DNA of 53,376 nucleotides from Pseudomonadota bacterium (GTDB lineage Bacteria > Pseudomonadota > Alphaproteobacteria > Rhizobiales > Xanthobacteraceae). This document shows positions 41,842-50,361 of this stretch, piece after piece; the stretch's first letter is position 1; each line of letters begins with the position of its first letter. The stretch covers positions 1 through 53,376 of the forward strand of contig JAEXYA010000047.1 in the NCBI GenBank assembly GCA_023451825.1. The letters are read 5' to 3'. The translations under genes and the position numbers were made by a program. The notes under the pieces are model-generated. The model did not search any database. It was given only the letters and a program-made list of their open reading frames with translations, and was not told the origin of the DNA.

Positions 41842-42246
41842 ATGCCATTCGTTCTGGACGCCTCAGTCGCACTCGGCTGGTGTTTCCGGGACGAACGGCA
41901 GGATGTGATCCGCCGCGTGGAAGACATGCTGGAAAGCGATCAGGCCTATGTCCCTTTGATCTGGTGGTTCGAGATCCGGCAGGCGGCACTCACGGGCCTG
42001 CGACGCCAGCGCGTATCGATGGAGCGGGCGCTCGATTTCCTCGCGGTTGTGAAACGGACCGAGATCGTCGTTGCGCCACTTCCGATTTCGAGCGCCGTTT
42101 TCGAACTCGCCCGCCGCCACCAGCTCTCCTTCTATGACGCCGCCTATCTCGAGCTCGCGCAGCGAGAGAGCCTGGCCCTCGCCACGCTCGATCACGCTTT
42201 GGTGCGTGCCGCATCGGCCGAAGGTGTGTCACTGATTGCCGCGTGA
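41842..42246 (+). CDS. PIN-domain toxin, VapC-like
   Basis: 134 residues with the PIN acidic set: Asp6 in FVLDASVALGWCF, Glu in LIWWFEIRQAALTGL, Asp in SFYDAAYLELAQRESLALATLDHAL (two). It is probably a magnesium-dependent ribonuclease kept silent by the antitoxin one base upstream. The pair replaces VapB with a Phd-type partner, a common mixture. Start at 41842 follows the antitoxin stop. Confidence 0.88.
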   Translation: MPFVLDASVALGWCFRDERQDVIRRVEDMLESDQAYVPLIWWFEIRQAALTGLRRQRVSMERALDFLAVVKRTEIVVAPLPISSAVFELARRHQLSFYDAAYLELAQRESLALATLDHALVRAASAEGVSLIAA

Positions 42247-42259
42247 TACACGCCTTGCC

Positions 42260-43321
42260 ATGAGCATTTCCCGCCGCAAGCTGCTTGCCTCCATCGGCGC
42301 CGCCACCGCCACGGCCGGTGTTTCGGCTTTCTGGATTTCCCGCATGCCCAATTACACCGGCCCCGTCTCCGATCATTTCGACGGCAAGGTCTTCTTCGAT
42401 CCCGATGGCGTGCCGCCGAAATCGCTGGGCGAGGTGCTGCGGTGGCAATTCGGCGGCGGGCGCAAGCGCGAGGTGTGGCCGGACTGGGTCGAGAACGAAT
42501 TCGCCGATACGCCGCCGGCCAGGGTCGAGAATGGTGCGCGGCTGTCCTATGTCGGCCATGCCTCTTGGCTGATCCAGACGGCCGGGATCAACATCCTGTT
42601 CGATCCGGTGTGGTCGGATCGCGTCTCGCCGTTCTCCTTTGCCGGGCCGCAGCGCCATAATGCGCCGGGCATCGCTTTTGAGAAGCTGCCGAAGATCGAT
42701 GTCGTGCTGGTCTCGCATGGGCATTACGACCATCTCGACATTCCGACGCTGTCGAAACTGGCCGCCGCGCATGCGCCGCGGGTGATCACACCGCTGGGTA
42801 ATGACGTCACCATGAAAAGTGGCGACAGCGCGATCAAGGCCGAAGCCTATGACTGGACCGATCGCGTCGAACTCGGCAATGGACTTGCAGTGACACTGGT
42901 GCCGACACGGCACTGGACGGCGCGCGGGCTATGGGATCGCAACCGATGCCTGTGGGCGAGCTTCGTGCTGGAGACCCCGGCCGGAAAGCTCTACATCGTC
43001 GGCGACAGCGGCTATGGCGATGGCGGGCATTTCCGCCGCGTGCGCGAGGCGCATGGTGACATCCGGCTCGCGATCCTGCCCATCGGCGCCTATGAACCGC
43101 GCTGGTTCATGAAGGACCAGCACATGAACCCGGAAGATGCGGTGAAGGCGCTGAAGGATTGCGGAGCGCAGCAGGCAATTGCGAGCCACCACTCGACGTT
43201 CCAGCTGACGGATGAGGCGATCGATGGGCCGGTGAAAGGGCTGGCTGCTGCCTGTGCTGCGGCTGAGATGCCGAAAGCGAAGTTCGTGGCGCTGAAGCCG
43301 GGGCAGGTGTTTGAAATCTGA
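42260..43321 (+). CDS. Lactamase-fold metallo-hydrolase (UlaG / NAPE-PLD-like), Tat-type signal
   Basis: 353 residues. SRRKLLASIGAATATAGVSAF at the start is a twin-arginine export signal, so the enzyme probably acts in the periplasm. The metal-binding SHGHYDHLD (H-x-H-x-D-H) is intact, with LSYVGHASWLIQTAGINILFDPVWSDRVSPFSFAGP before it and VPTRHWTARG and IVGDSGYGDG later. Overall it resembles the N-acylphosphatidylethanolamine phospholipase D group; substrate unknown. The start is the ATG at 42260 with a poor ribosome site. Confidence 0.85.
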   Translation: MSISRRKLLASIGAATATAGVSAFWISRMPNYTGPVSDHFDGKVFFDPDGVPPKSLGEVLRWQFGGGRKREVWPDWVENEFADTPPARVENGARLSYVGHASWLIQTAGINILFDPVWSDRVSPFSFAGPQRHNAPGIAFEKLPKIDVVLVSHGHYDHLDIPTLSKLAAAHAPRVITPLGNDVTMKSGDSAIKAEAYDWTDRVELGNGLAVTLVPTRHWTARGLWDRNRCLWASFVLETPAGKLYIVGDSGYGDGGHFRRVREAHGDIRLAILPIGAYEPRWFMKDQHMNPEDAVKALKDCGAQQAIASHHSTFQLTDEAIDGPVKGLAAACAAAEMPKAKFVALKPGQVFEI

Positions 43322-43323
43322 AC

Positions 43324-43455
43324 TGTCATCCCGGCGAATGCCGGGATCCATAGACACCGTCGATATGTTTGGCGATGTCGGCGCCCCGATTATTGGCTCG
43401 GAGGCTATGGGTCCCTGCGCCGCGCACAGCTTCGCTGTGCTAGGCCGGGACGACA
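43324..43455. repeat. Palindromic repeat, TGTCATCCCGGCGAA family, variant centre
   Basis: Left half as in the other two copies; the right half is interrupted by an extra small palindrome (GCACAGCTTCGCTGTGC) before GGCCGGGACGACA. It fills the gap between two converging genes. Confidence 0.85.
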
Positions 43456-43460
43456 AAACA

Positions 43461-44171
43461 CTACTGCTTCGGCTTGATTTCCCAGCTCACGCTGACATTG
43501 ACCCGTAGCACTTCCTCGCCTTGCGCCACCGGCGCTGAAGCGAAATCGGCTGCGGCCTTGCGCAGCATCATGGGCGCTGGCGGCGGGTTGGCACCGTCTT
43601 CGGAAATGCTGATAGGCGCACCCAGCGTGACACCTGCGGCCTTCGCATAGAGCTCCGCCTTGCGGCGCGCATCGGCCACCGCCTGGTTACGGGCATCGTC
43701 GAGCAGTTCGGATGCCTTGGTGACGATGAAATTGATGCCGCCGACTTCGTTGGCACCTGATGTCACCAGCGTATCGATGGTGCCGGCGACCTTGGTCACG
43801 TCACGCACGCGAACCGTCACGCGATTGCTGGCGCGATAGCCGGCGACGACATTCGGGCCGCCATTCGGCCGCTGCTGCTGCGCATATTGCGGAAACAGCG
43901 ACAATCGCGATGTCTGCATGTCCTTCTCGGCGATACCGGCGCCCTTTAGCGCAGCCAGCACCTTGGCCATGGCCGCGTTGTTCGCGTCGGATGCCTCGCG
44001 CGCCGTCTTGGCATCTGATGTCACGCCGCCATCGACGATGGCAAGATCCGGCGGCACCGAAACGGTGCCTTCACCGGACACGGTGATCATGGGCGGGGTC
44101 GGCGCCTGCGCGTAAGCAGGCGTGGCGATGAGCGCAATGCCGAAAGCGGCAAGTGTCAGATGATTTTTCAT
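43461..44171 (-). CDS. Secreted SIMPL-domain protein (DUF541)
   Basis: 236 residues with a signal peptide (1-22, ending AYAQ). The mature start MITVSGEGTVSVPPDLAIVDGGV, followed by MAKVLAALKGAGIAEKDMQTSRLSLFPQY, YRASNRVTVRVRDV and AVADARRKAELYAKAAGVTLG, is the SIMPL pattern. Relatives include the periplasmic protein YggE, linked to oxidative-stress tolerance; the reaction is unknown. It is followed in the same direction by a GyrI-like secreted protein gene upstream (42 bases), so they may be one transcript. Confidence 0.9.
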   Translation of the reverse strand: MKNHLTLAAFGIALIATPAYAQAPTPPMITVSGEGTVSVPPDLAIVDGGVTSDAKTAREASDANNAAMAKVLAALKGAGIAEKDMQTSRLSLFPQYAQQQRPNGGPNVVAGYRASNRVTVRVRDVTKVAGTIDTLVTSGANEVGGINFIVTKASELLDDARNQAVADARRKAELYAKAAGVTLGAPISISEDGANPPPAPMMLRKAAADFASAPVAQGEEVLRVNVSVSWEIKPKQ

Positions 44172-44213
44172 GACGAATGTGTCGTGATTGTCCGCGGCTT
44201 CTTTATGGCCGGA

Positions 44214-44996
44214 TCATTTCAGCGGCACGAACACATTGATGACCAGCTTGTCTTCCGCGGTCTTCAGCGGATCGGTCATGTATTCCTCGATGAAGGTGTC
44301 CTTGGCTTCCAGCTTCTTTTCGTCGAGGTGATTGGTGATCGCCTCATAGGTGTTGTCCATATTGTCGTAGGAGCCGCGATGGACGAATTTCAGCGCCTTG
44401 CCCTCCGGCGACTTACCCATGCTCATGTTCTTCGGCAGGTTCTTCAGCTCCTGATCGACCGGCATTTCGGCGAAGAAGGTGAAGCCGGTATCATCGGTCG
44501 ATGTGTAGACGATCAGCGGATTGCCGGATGACTTGACCTTCTGCTTGTCGAGGAAGGTCGAGAGTTGCTTGAACGCGTCCATCAGCGTGTCGAAGGCGGA
44601 ATCCCAATTGGCCTTGCCGGTGAACATCAGCACCTGCTTCGGTGTCAGCGTGTTCTCCTCGCCGAACGGATCGGCGGTCTGGACCGGAGCCGGCGTAGCC
44701 GCCGCGGCCGGGGGAGCAGGCGTGGCTGGGGTGGCCGGGGTCGCAGGCGTTGCCGGAGCTTCGGCGGCCGCAGGCGGATTGGCCGGAGCGGCTGGCGCAG
44801 CGGGGGCTGCCGGCGTTGCGGGGACTGCCGGGGCTGATGGCGTCGGTGCCGTCTCAGCCGGTTTTGTCTCAGCCGGCTTCGTCTCCGCCGGTGGGGTGGC
44901 GGGTGGCGACTGCGCCCAGCTTGCAACATTCAGCGACAGCGCGGCGGCCGATGTCAGCGCGGCAGCGGTGGCGAAACGGGACAAAGAGCGGAACAT
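44214..44996 (-). CDS. Secreted protein with Pro/Ala linker and GyrI-like domain
   Basis: 260 residues from the ATG at 44996. A signal peptide (1-28, ending WAQ) is followed by about 90 residues of Pro/Ala/Thr repeats (PATPATPATP, PAAPAAPA), then a GyrI-like small-molecule-binding domain (about 130-260: LIVYTSTDDTGFTFFAEMPVD, GKALKFVHRGSYDNMDNTYEAITNHLDEK and TAEDKLVINVFVPLK). The linker may span the periplasm. GyrI-like domains bind amphipathic ligands; here the ligand is unknown. Confidence 0.83.
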   Translation of the reverse strand: MFRSLSRFATAAALTSAAALSLNVASWAQSPPATPPAETKPAETKPAETAPTPSAPAVPATPAAPAAPAAPANPPAAAEAPATPATPATPATPAPPAAAATPAPVQTADPFGEENTLTPKQVLMFTGKANWDSAFDTLMDAFKQLSTFLDKQKVKSSGNPLIVYTSTDDTGFTFFAEMPVDQELKNLPKNMSMGKSPEGKALKFVHRGSYDNMDNTYEAITNHLDEKKLEAKDTFIEEYMTDPLKTAEDKLVINVFVPLK

Positions 44997-45117
44997 GCAG
45001 GACGTCTCCAATGGCAGCCGGCGGCGATACTTACCGATGGTAACATGCGTCGCCAATGGCCGCACTGGCCATTGAGGCCTGTCTCGCCATATAAAGCGGG
45101 CAACATCAGGACAAGAC

Positions 45118-45987
45118 ATGAGCGCGCTGGCCAACCACTCCTTCGCCAAGATGAACGGCATCGGCAACGAGATCGTCGTGATCGACATGCGGGACACCCC
45201 CGCACCGATCACGCCGGCCGACGCCCGCGCCGTAGCCGGCGGGGGCATCACCTATGACCAGTTGATGGTGCTGACCAAGCCGCGCCTGCCCGGCACCGAG
45301 GCCTTTGTCTCGATCTACAACAATGACGGCTCCGAAGCCGGCGCCTGTGGCAACGGCATGCGCTGCGTGGCGCGACAGACTTTTCTCGGCAACGACAAGA
45401 CCGGCCTGACTTTCGAGACCCGGGCCGGCCTGATCAATTGCTGGCGCGGGGCGGACGGCGAAACCTTCACCGTGGATATGGGCACCCCGAAGTTCGGCTG
45501 GCAGGATATCCCGCTCGCCGAAGAATTTCGCGACACCCGCGGCATCGAATTGCAAATCGGCCCGATCGATGCGCCGATCCTGCACACGCCCTCGGTGGCC
45601 AGCATGGGCAATCCGCATGCGATTTTCTGGGTCGATGACATCCAGGCCTACGACCTCGAACGGTTCGGGCCGCTGCTGGAAAATCACCCGATCTTTCCCG
45701 AACGCGCCAATATCACCCTGGCCCATATCGTGGATCGCGAGCATATCGTGATGCGGACCTGGGAGCGCGGCGCCGGGCTAACCCTCGCCTGCGGCACCGC
45801 CGCCTGCGCCACTGCAGTTTCGGCCGCACGCCTGCGCCGGACCGAGCGCAAGGTGCATATGACCCTGCCCGGCGGCGAGCTCGTGATCGACTGGCGCGAG
45901 AGCGACGATCACGTGCTCATGACCGGCGGCGCGACGTTTGAATATGACGGCACCTTCGATCCGTCGCTGTTCGCGTCGGTGGCGTAA
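45118..45987 (+). CDS. dapF: Diaminopimelate epimerase
   Basis: 289 residues. It converts LL- to meso-diaminopimelate for lysine and peptidoglycan without a cofactor, using two cysteines, here Cys77 (ACGNGMRC) and Cys225 (LACGTAACAT). FAKMNGIGNEIVVIDMR and NNDGSEAGACGNG are the classic stretches. An AGGAC site precedes the ATG. The neighbouring gene order of relatives (dapF, mtaB, ftsY) is not seen; a repeat and a GST gene follow. Confidence 0.96.
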   Translation: MSALANHSFAKMNGIGNEIVVIDMRDTPAPITPADARAVAGGGITYDQLMVLTKPRLPGTEAFVSIYNNDGSEAGACGNGMRCVARQTFLGNDKTGLTFETRAGLINCWRGADGETFTVDMGTPKFGWQDIPLAEEFRDTRGIELQIGPIDAPILHTPSVASMGNPHAIFWVDDIQAYDLERFGPLLENHPIFPERANITLAHIVDREHIVMRTWERGAGLTLACGTAACATAVSAARLRRTERKVHMTLPGGELVIDWRESDDHVLMTGGATFEYDGTFDPSLFASVA

Positions 45988-45996
45988 GGCTCTGAT

Positions 45997-46079
45997 GTAG
46001 GGTGGGCAAAGCGTCAGCGTGCCCACCTTCAAGTGCACGGCTAGTGAAGGTGGGCACGCTACGCTTTGCCCACCCTACA
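45997..46079. repeat. Nested palindromic repeat, GTAGGGTGGGC family
   Basis: GTAGGGTGGGCAAAGCGT pairs with ACGCTTTGCCCACCCTAC, enclosing an inner pair (GTGCCCACCTTC and GAAGGTGGGCAC). A shorter single copy is at 31571-31605. It separates the converging dapF and GST genes. Confidence 0.88.
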
Positions 46080-46083
46080 TACA

Positions 46084-46692
46084 TCAATCCAATTTCTCTC
46101 CCGACGCATATTCCTCGGCGCGCTGGAAGGCCGGGCGCGCGGCGCAGCGGTCGAGATACCGATCGAAGGCCGGGCGCGACGGCACCATCTTGAAATTGCG
46201 GATCGCAAAGTTCAGCCCTGAGCCGATGGCGATATCGGCCGCTGAGAACTGCTCGCCGAGAACCCACGGACCGTCTTCGAGTGCCGCTTCGAGCACGTCA
46301 AACACACGCTGCGCATCGCCCCAGCCGGCCGCGACGGGATTGAGCTCCATCTTGGTGGCGATCTGCGCGATCGCCGGCTCAATGCACCCCGGCGCGAAGA
46401 ACAGCCAGTACAGATATTTTGCGCGATGGGAGTCGCCCAGCGGAGGCGCCAGCTTTGCGTCGGGATAGCGCTCGGCGACGTAAGTGCAGATCGCAGCGGC
46501 TTCCGCCATGGTGGCTTCGCCATCCTGCAGCGCCGGCACCTTGCCCATCGGATTGACTTCAAGGAATTCAAGCGAACGCTGGGTGCCCTTCTGGATATCG
46601 ATCAGCACGCGCTCATAGGGAACACCGGTCTCTTCCATCAGCCACAGGGCAGTGAACGATCGCGAACGCGGCGACCAGTAGAGTTTCATCAT
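46084..46692 (-). CDS. Glutathione S-transferase family protein
   Basis: 202 residues: thioredoxin-like N-domain (MKLYWSPRSRSFTALWLMEETGVPYERVLIDI, PMGKVPALQDGEATMAEAAAICTYVAERYP) and an all-helical C-domain from about 85. The SPRSRS site takes the place of the catalytic Ser/Tyr/Cys. GGGAGG lies six bases before the first of two adjacent ATGs (46692). It likely conjugates glutathione to electrophiles; class and substrate are unknown. The katG peroxidase gene, another stress gene, lies just beyond it. Confidence 0.85.
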   Translation of the reverse strand: MMKLYWSPRSRSFTALWLMEETGVPYERVLIDIQKGTQRSLEFLEVNPMGKVPALQDGEATMAEAAAICTYVAERYPDAKLAPPLGDSHRAKYLYWLFFAPGCIEPAIAQIATKMELNPVAAGWGDAQRVFDVLEAALEDGPWVLGEQFSAADIAIGSGLNFAIRNFKMVPSRPAFDRYLDRCAARPAFQRAEEYASGEKLD

Positions 46693-46777
46693 CGGCGACC
46701 TCCCGTTTTGGAGGAGATAGTTCTGCGGGGATTCGGCGACGGGTGCAAGACGGGTCATCTCGCGCAGCAAGCACCGT

Positions 46778-46883
46778 CCTCATGGTGAGGAGGCGCCCCT
46801 TTGGCGCCATCTCGAACCATGGCCGCCGAGCTCTGCCGCCATCCTTCGAGACGCGGCCAAGTGGCCGCTCCTCAGGATGAGGG
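46778..46883. repeat. Palindromic repeat, CCTCATGGTGAGGAG family (copy 6)
   Basis: Standard ends and inner boxes; between the GST and katG genes, both on the minus strand. Confidence 0.92.
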
Positions 46884-46896
46884 CGGAGTGAGATTG

Positions 46897-46930
46897 AAAA
46901 AGCCCCCGCGACCAGGTCGCGAGGGCTTCG
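46897..46930 (-). terminator. Rho-independent terminator of katG
   Basis: Minus strand AAGCCCTCGCGACC pairs with GGTCGCGGGGGCTT around a two-base loop and is followed by TTTCA. It is 22 bases past the katG stop, just before repeat copy 6. Confidence 0.88.
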
Positions 46931-46952
46931 TTGTTAGTCCGATATTCGCAGC

Positions 46953-49169
46953 TTACTCCGCCGCCTGCAGCAGCTTCGGCTTTTCCGCGAGATCGAAGCG
47001 ATCCGCGTTCATCACCTTGGTCCAGGCTTTGACGAAGTCCTTCACAAACTTCTCCTTGGCATCGCCCGAGCCGTAGACTTCCGCGATGGCACGCAGCTGC
47101 GCATGCGAGCCGAAGATCAGGTCGACACGGGTGGCCGTACACTTCACCGCATTGGTGTTGCGGTCGCGGCCTTCATAGGTGGTCTCGCCATTCGGCGCCC
47201 ACACCGTGCCCATGTCGAGCAGGTTGATGAAGAAGTCGTTGGTCAGCGTGCCCGGCTTCTCGGTGAAAACGCCGTGCTTGCTGTCGTCCGCATTGGCGCC
47301 GAGGACGCGCAGGCCACCGACCAGCACCGTCATTTCCGGCGCCGTCAGCGTGAGCAGCTGCGCACGATCGACCAGCGCTTCCTCCAGCTTCATGAACTGC
47401 GTCTTCTTGCCGTTGACGTAGTTGCGGAAGCCATCGGCGCGCGGCTCGAGCGGGGCGAAGGACTGCACATCGGTCTGCGCTTCGGTCGCGTCGCCGCGGC
47501 CGGAGGTGAACGGCACTGTGACCGAGACGCCGGCATCCTTGGCCGCCTTCTCGATCGCGGCATTGCCGGCCAGCACGATGAGATCGGCCAGCGAGACCTT
47601 GCCATGCTCCTTCTGGATCGCTTCGAGCTTGGCTAGCACCTTGCCGAGCTGCTGCGGCTGGTTCACTTCCCAGTCCTTCTGCGGCGCGAGGCGGATACGG
47701 GCGCCATTGGCGCCGCCGCGCTTGTCCGAACCGCGGAACGACGAGGCCGAGGCCCAGGCGGTGGAGACCAGCTCCGACACCGACAGGCCCGAGGCGAGGA
47801 TCTTCGCCTTGAGCGCAACGATATCCGCGTCAGCCAGGTCCGGATTGTCATTGGCCGGGATGCGGTCCTGCCAGATCAGCTCTTCCTTCGGCACCAGCTT
47901 GCCGCGATAGCGCACGAACGGGCCCATGTCGCGATGGGTCAGCTTGAACCAGGCGCGCGCGAACGCGTCCGCGAACTCGTCCGGATTCTCGTAGAAGCGG
48001 CGCGAGATCTTTTCGTATTCGGGATCAAAGCGCAGCGCGAGATCCGAGGTCAGCATGGTGGGCTGATGACGCTTCGACTTGTCGAAAGCGTCCGGCACGC
48101 TGTTGGCGCCAGCGCCGTGCTTCGGACGCCACTGATGCGCGCCTCCCGGGCTCTTCATCAGTTCCCAGTCATAGCCGAACAGATTCCAGAAGAAGTTGTT
48201 GCTCCACTTGGTGGGCGTCGAGGTCCAGGTCACTTCGAGACCGCTACCGATCGCGTCGGTGCCGATACCGGTGCCATGCTTGCTGACCCAGCCGAGGCCC
48301 TGGTTTTCGAGCGCAGCGGCTTCCGGCTCCACGCCGACCAGCGACGGATCGCCGGCGCCATGGGTCTTGCCGAAGGTGTGGCCGCCGGCGATCAGCGCCA
48401 CGGTCTCTTCGTCATTCATCGCCATGCGGAAGAAGGTCTCGCGGATGTCGCGGGCCGAGGCGAGCGGGTCGGGATTGCCGTTCGGACCTTCCGGATTGAC
48501 GTAAATGAGGCCCATCTGCACGGCGCCGAGCGGCTCCGACAGCTGACGCTCGCCGCTATAGCGCTCGTCGCCGAGCCAGGTGCCTTCCGGACCCCAATAG
48601 AGTTCTTCCGGCTCCCACACATCGGCGCGGCCACCGGCGAAGCCAAAAGTCTTGAAGCCCATGGATTCCAGCGCGACGTTGCCGGTGAGGATCATGAGGT
48701 CGGCCCAGGAGAGCTTGCGGCCGTATTTCTGCTTGATCGGCCACAAGAGGCGGCGAGCCTTGTCGAGATTGACGTTATCGGGCCACGAATTCAGCGGCGC
48801 GAAGCGCTGCTGGCCCTGGCCGGCGCCGCCGCGGCCGTCGGTGATGCGATAGGTGCCGGCCGAGTGCCAGGCCATGCGGATGAACAGGCCGCCGTAGTGA
48901 CCGAAGTCAGCCGGCCACCAGTCCTGCGAATCGGTCATCAGCGCGGTGAGATCCTTGATGACGGCGTCGAGATCGAGGCTCTCGAATTCCTTGGCGTAAT
49001 TGAATGCGTCACCCATCGGATCGGCGGACGGATGATTGGTGTGAAGGACGCCGACATCGAGATGCTCCGGCCACCAGCCGGCATTGTTCGGGCCCTTGGC
49101 GCCCTTTGCGCCAGAACCTTGGGCTCCCATCACCGGGCATTTGCCGGCGCCGTTGTTCGTATCGGTCAT
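46953..49169 (-). CDS. katG: Catalase-peroxidase
   Basis: 738 residues from the ATG at 49169 with AAGGAGA before it. It destroys hydrogen peroxide with haem. The distal Arg98/Trp101/His102 (RMAWHSAG), proximal His264 (AGGHTFGKTH) and the Met249-Tyr223-Trp101 cross-link residues (Tyr223 in IYVNPEGP) are all in place, and the second, non-haem half from about 430 is complete. It is divergent from oxyR across 225 bases, so OxyR control is expected. A strong terminator follows. Confidence 0.97.
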   Translation of the reverse strand: MTDTNNGAGKCPVMGAQGSGAKGAKGPNNAGWWPEHLDVGVLHTNHPSADPMGDAFNYAKEFESLDLDAVIKDLTALMTDSQDWWPADFGHYGGLFIRMAWHSAGTYRITDGRGGAGQGQQRFAPLNSWPDNVNLDKARRLLWPIKQKYGRKLSWADLMILTGNVALESMGFKTFGFAGGRADVWEPEELYWGPEGTWLGDERYSGERQLSEPLGAVQMGLIYVNPEGPNGNPDPLASARDIRETFFRMAMNDEETVALIAGGHTFGKTHGAGDPSLVGVEPEAAALENQGLGWVSKHGTGIGTDAIGSGLEVTWTSTPTKWSNNFFWNLFGYDWELMKSPGGAHQWRPKHGAGANSVPDAFDKSKRHQPTMLTSDLALRFDPEYEKISRRFYENPDEFADAFARAWFKLTHRDMGPFVRYRGKLVPKEELIWQDRIPANDNPDLADADIVALKAKILASGLSVSELVSTAWASASSFRGSDKRGGANGARIRLAPQKDWEVNQPQQLGKVLAKLEAIQKEHGKVSLADLIVLAGNAAIEKAAKDAGVSVTVPFTSGRGDATEAQTDVQSFAPLEPRADGFRNYVNGKKTQFMKLEEALVDRAQLLTLTAPEMTVLVGGLRVLGANADDSKHGVFTEKPGTLTNDFFINLLDMGTVWAPNGETTYEGRDRNTNAVKCTATRVDLIFGSHAQLRAIAEVYGSGDAKEKFVKDFVKAWTKVMNADRFDLAEKPKLLQAAE

Positions 49170-49374
49170 CGCGTTCTCCTTCGGCCTTGGAGGCTGAAAG
49201 CGGCCCACGGCGATCCCGATCGCCGCGTCAAAACCGCTCAATTTTCCAAAAGCTGTATCTTTTCAATTGCCTAACGATTTCCGCGGCAGGCGAGCGCCTA
49301 CCATGGCGGATCTTCGTGACGACAGATTGGAAGACTTCTTAGATCAGGTCCAGTCGAATTGTCTTAGGGGATCG

Positions 49375-49389
49375 ATCAGTTTATCTGAT
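49375..49389. promoter_or_regulatory. Inverted repeat in the katG/oxyR region, possible OxyR or autoregulation site
   Basis: ATCAG-TTTAT-CTGAT is a perfect 5-5-5 inverted repeat six bases before the oxyR start, in the position of a T-N11-A LysR-type box. It overlaps the ribosome site zone, which suits auto-repression. A true OxyR motif was not resolved by eye. Confidence 0.4.
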
Positions 49390-49394
49390 GGACC

Positions 49395-50297
49395 ATGATC
49401 ACCCTGCGCCAACTCCGCTATCTCTCCGCCCTCGCCAAGCACGGCCATTTCGGCCGCGCCGCCGACGCCTGTGCCGTGACGCAGCCGGCCCTGTCGATGC
49501 AGATCCGTGATCTGGAGCGGACGCTGGGCGTGCAGGTGGTGGAACGGCGTCCAGGCGAGGTGATCCTCACCGATGTCGGCCGCGAGGTGGCGCGACGGGG
49601 CGAGGACGTGCTGGCGGCGTCGCGCGATCTCGTCGATTTCGCGCGGCATCGCGGCGGGGTGCTGACAGGACGGCTGACGCTGGGTGTCATCCCCTCGCTG
49701 GCGCCCTATCTGCTACCGCGCATTCTGCCGGCACTGCAAAAGCAGTTTCCGGAATTGCGGCTGGAGCTGCGCGAGACGCAGACGCGACAGCTGATCGACG
49801 ATGTGAAGAACGGCACGCTGGATGCCGCGATGCTGGCGCTGCCGCTCGCGGAAACCGAGATCGAGACGCTAAAACTGTTCGACGACACGTTTTTGCTCGC
49901 GGTGCCTGCGAATGATGCACGTCCGGTCGAGCAGCGCATCAAGGCATCGGAGATCGACCAGAGCCGGCTAATCCTGCTGGAAGACGGCCACTGCCTGCGC
50001 GACCAGGCGCTGGCCTTCTGCGCGACGGCACGTGGCGGCATCACGGCCGCGGGTACGGCTTTCGCGGCTTCGAGCCTCTCAACGGTGATCCAGATGGTGG
50101 CCAGCGGTTATGGCGTGACGCTGATCCCGCAGATTGCGGCCGATGTGGAGCAACGCGACACCCGCGTGAAATTCCTGCGGCTGGAGAATCCGCAGCCCGG
50201 CCGCACCATTGGTCTCGCGTTTCGCAAGACGTCGCCACGCAAGGCGGATTTTGCGGCACTTGGTGATGCGGTGAAGGACTGCGTATTAGACGGATGA
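49395..50297 (+). CDS. oxyR: LysR-type peroxide sensor OxyR
   Basis: 300 residues: helix-turn-helix (LRQLRYLSALAKHGHFGRAADACAVTQPALSMQIRDLE) and an effector domain from about 90. The peroxide-sensing pair is at Cys200 (EDGHCLRDQ) and Cys209 (LAFC), the same spacing and almost the same numbering as E. coli Cys199 and Cys208, with the reducing-arm segment between. This is strong evidence for real OxyR function rather than another LysR regulator. It should control the divergent katG. Confidence 0.95.
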   Translation: MITLRQLRYLSALAKHGHFGRAADACAVTQPALSMQIRDLERTLGVQVVERRPGEVILTDVGREVARRGEDVLAASRDLVDFARHRGGVLTGRLTLGVIPSLAPYLLPRILPALQKQFPELRLELRETQTRQLIDDVKNGTLDAAMLALPLAETEIETLKLFDDTFLLAVPANDARPVEQRIKASEIDQSRLILLEDGHCLRDQALAFCATARGGITAAGTAFAASSLSTVIQMVASGYGVTLIPQIAADVEQRDTRVKFLRLENPQPGRTIGLAFRKTSPRKADFAALGDAVKDCVLDG

Positions 50298-50309
50298 GGA
50301 TTATGGAGC

Positions 50310-50347
50310 CGTCATTGCGAGTCGCACGGGCTTCTCGCAATGACGAC
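50310..50347. repeat. Short inverted repeat (GTCATTGCGAG family)
   Basis: CGTCATTGCGAG pairs with CTCGCAATGACG around about 12 bases, between the converging oxyR and helix-hairpin-helix genes. A common short repeat type in this bacterial group. Confidence 0.75.
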
Positions 50348-50361
50348 TGAAGGCAAAGCGC

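Noticed and set aside
47934..49274. Plus-strand open frame of 446 codons across katG
   Set aside because: Shadow of katG, which has all catalytic residues.
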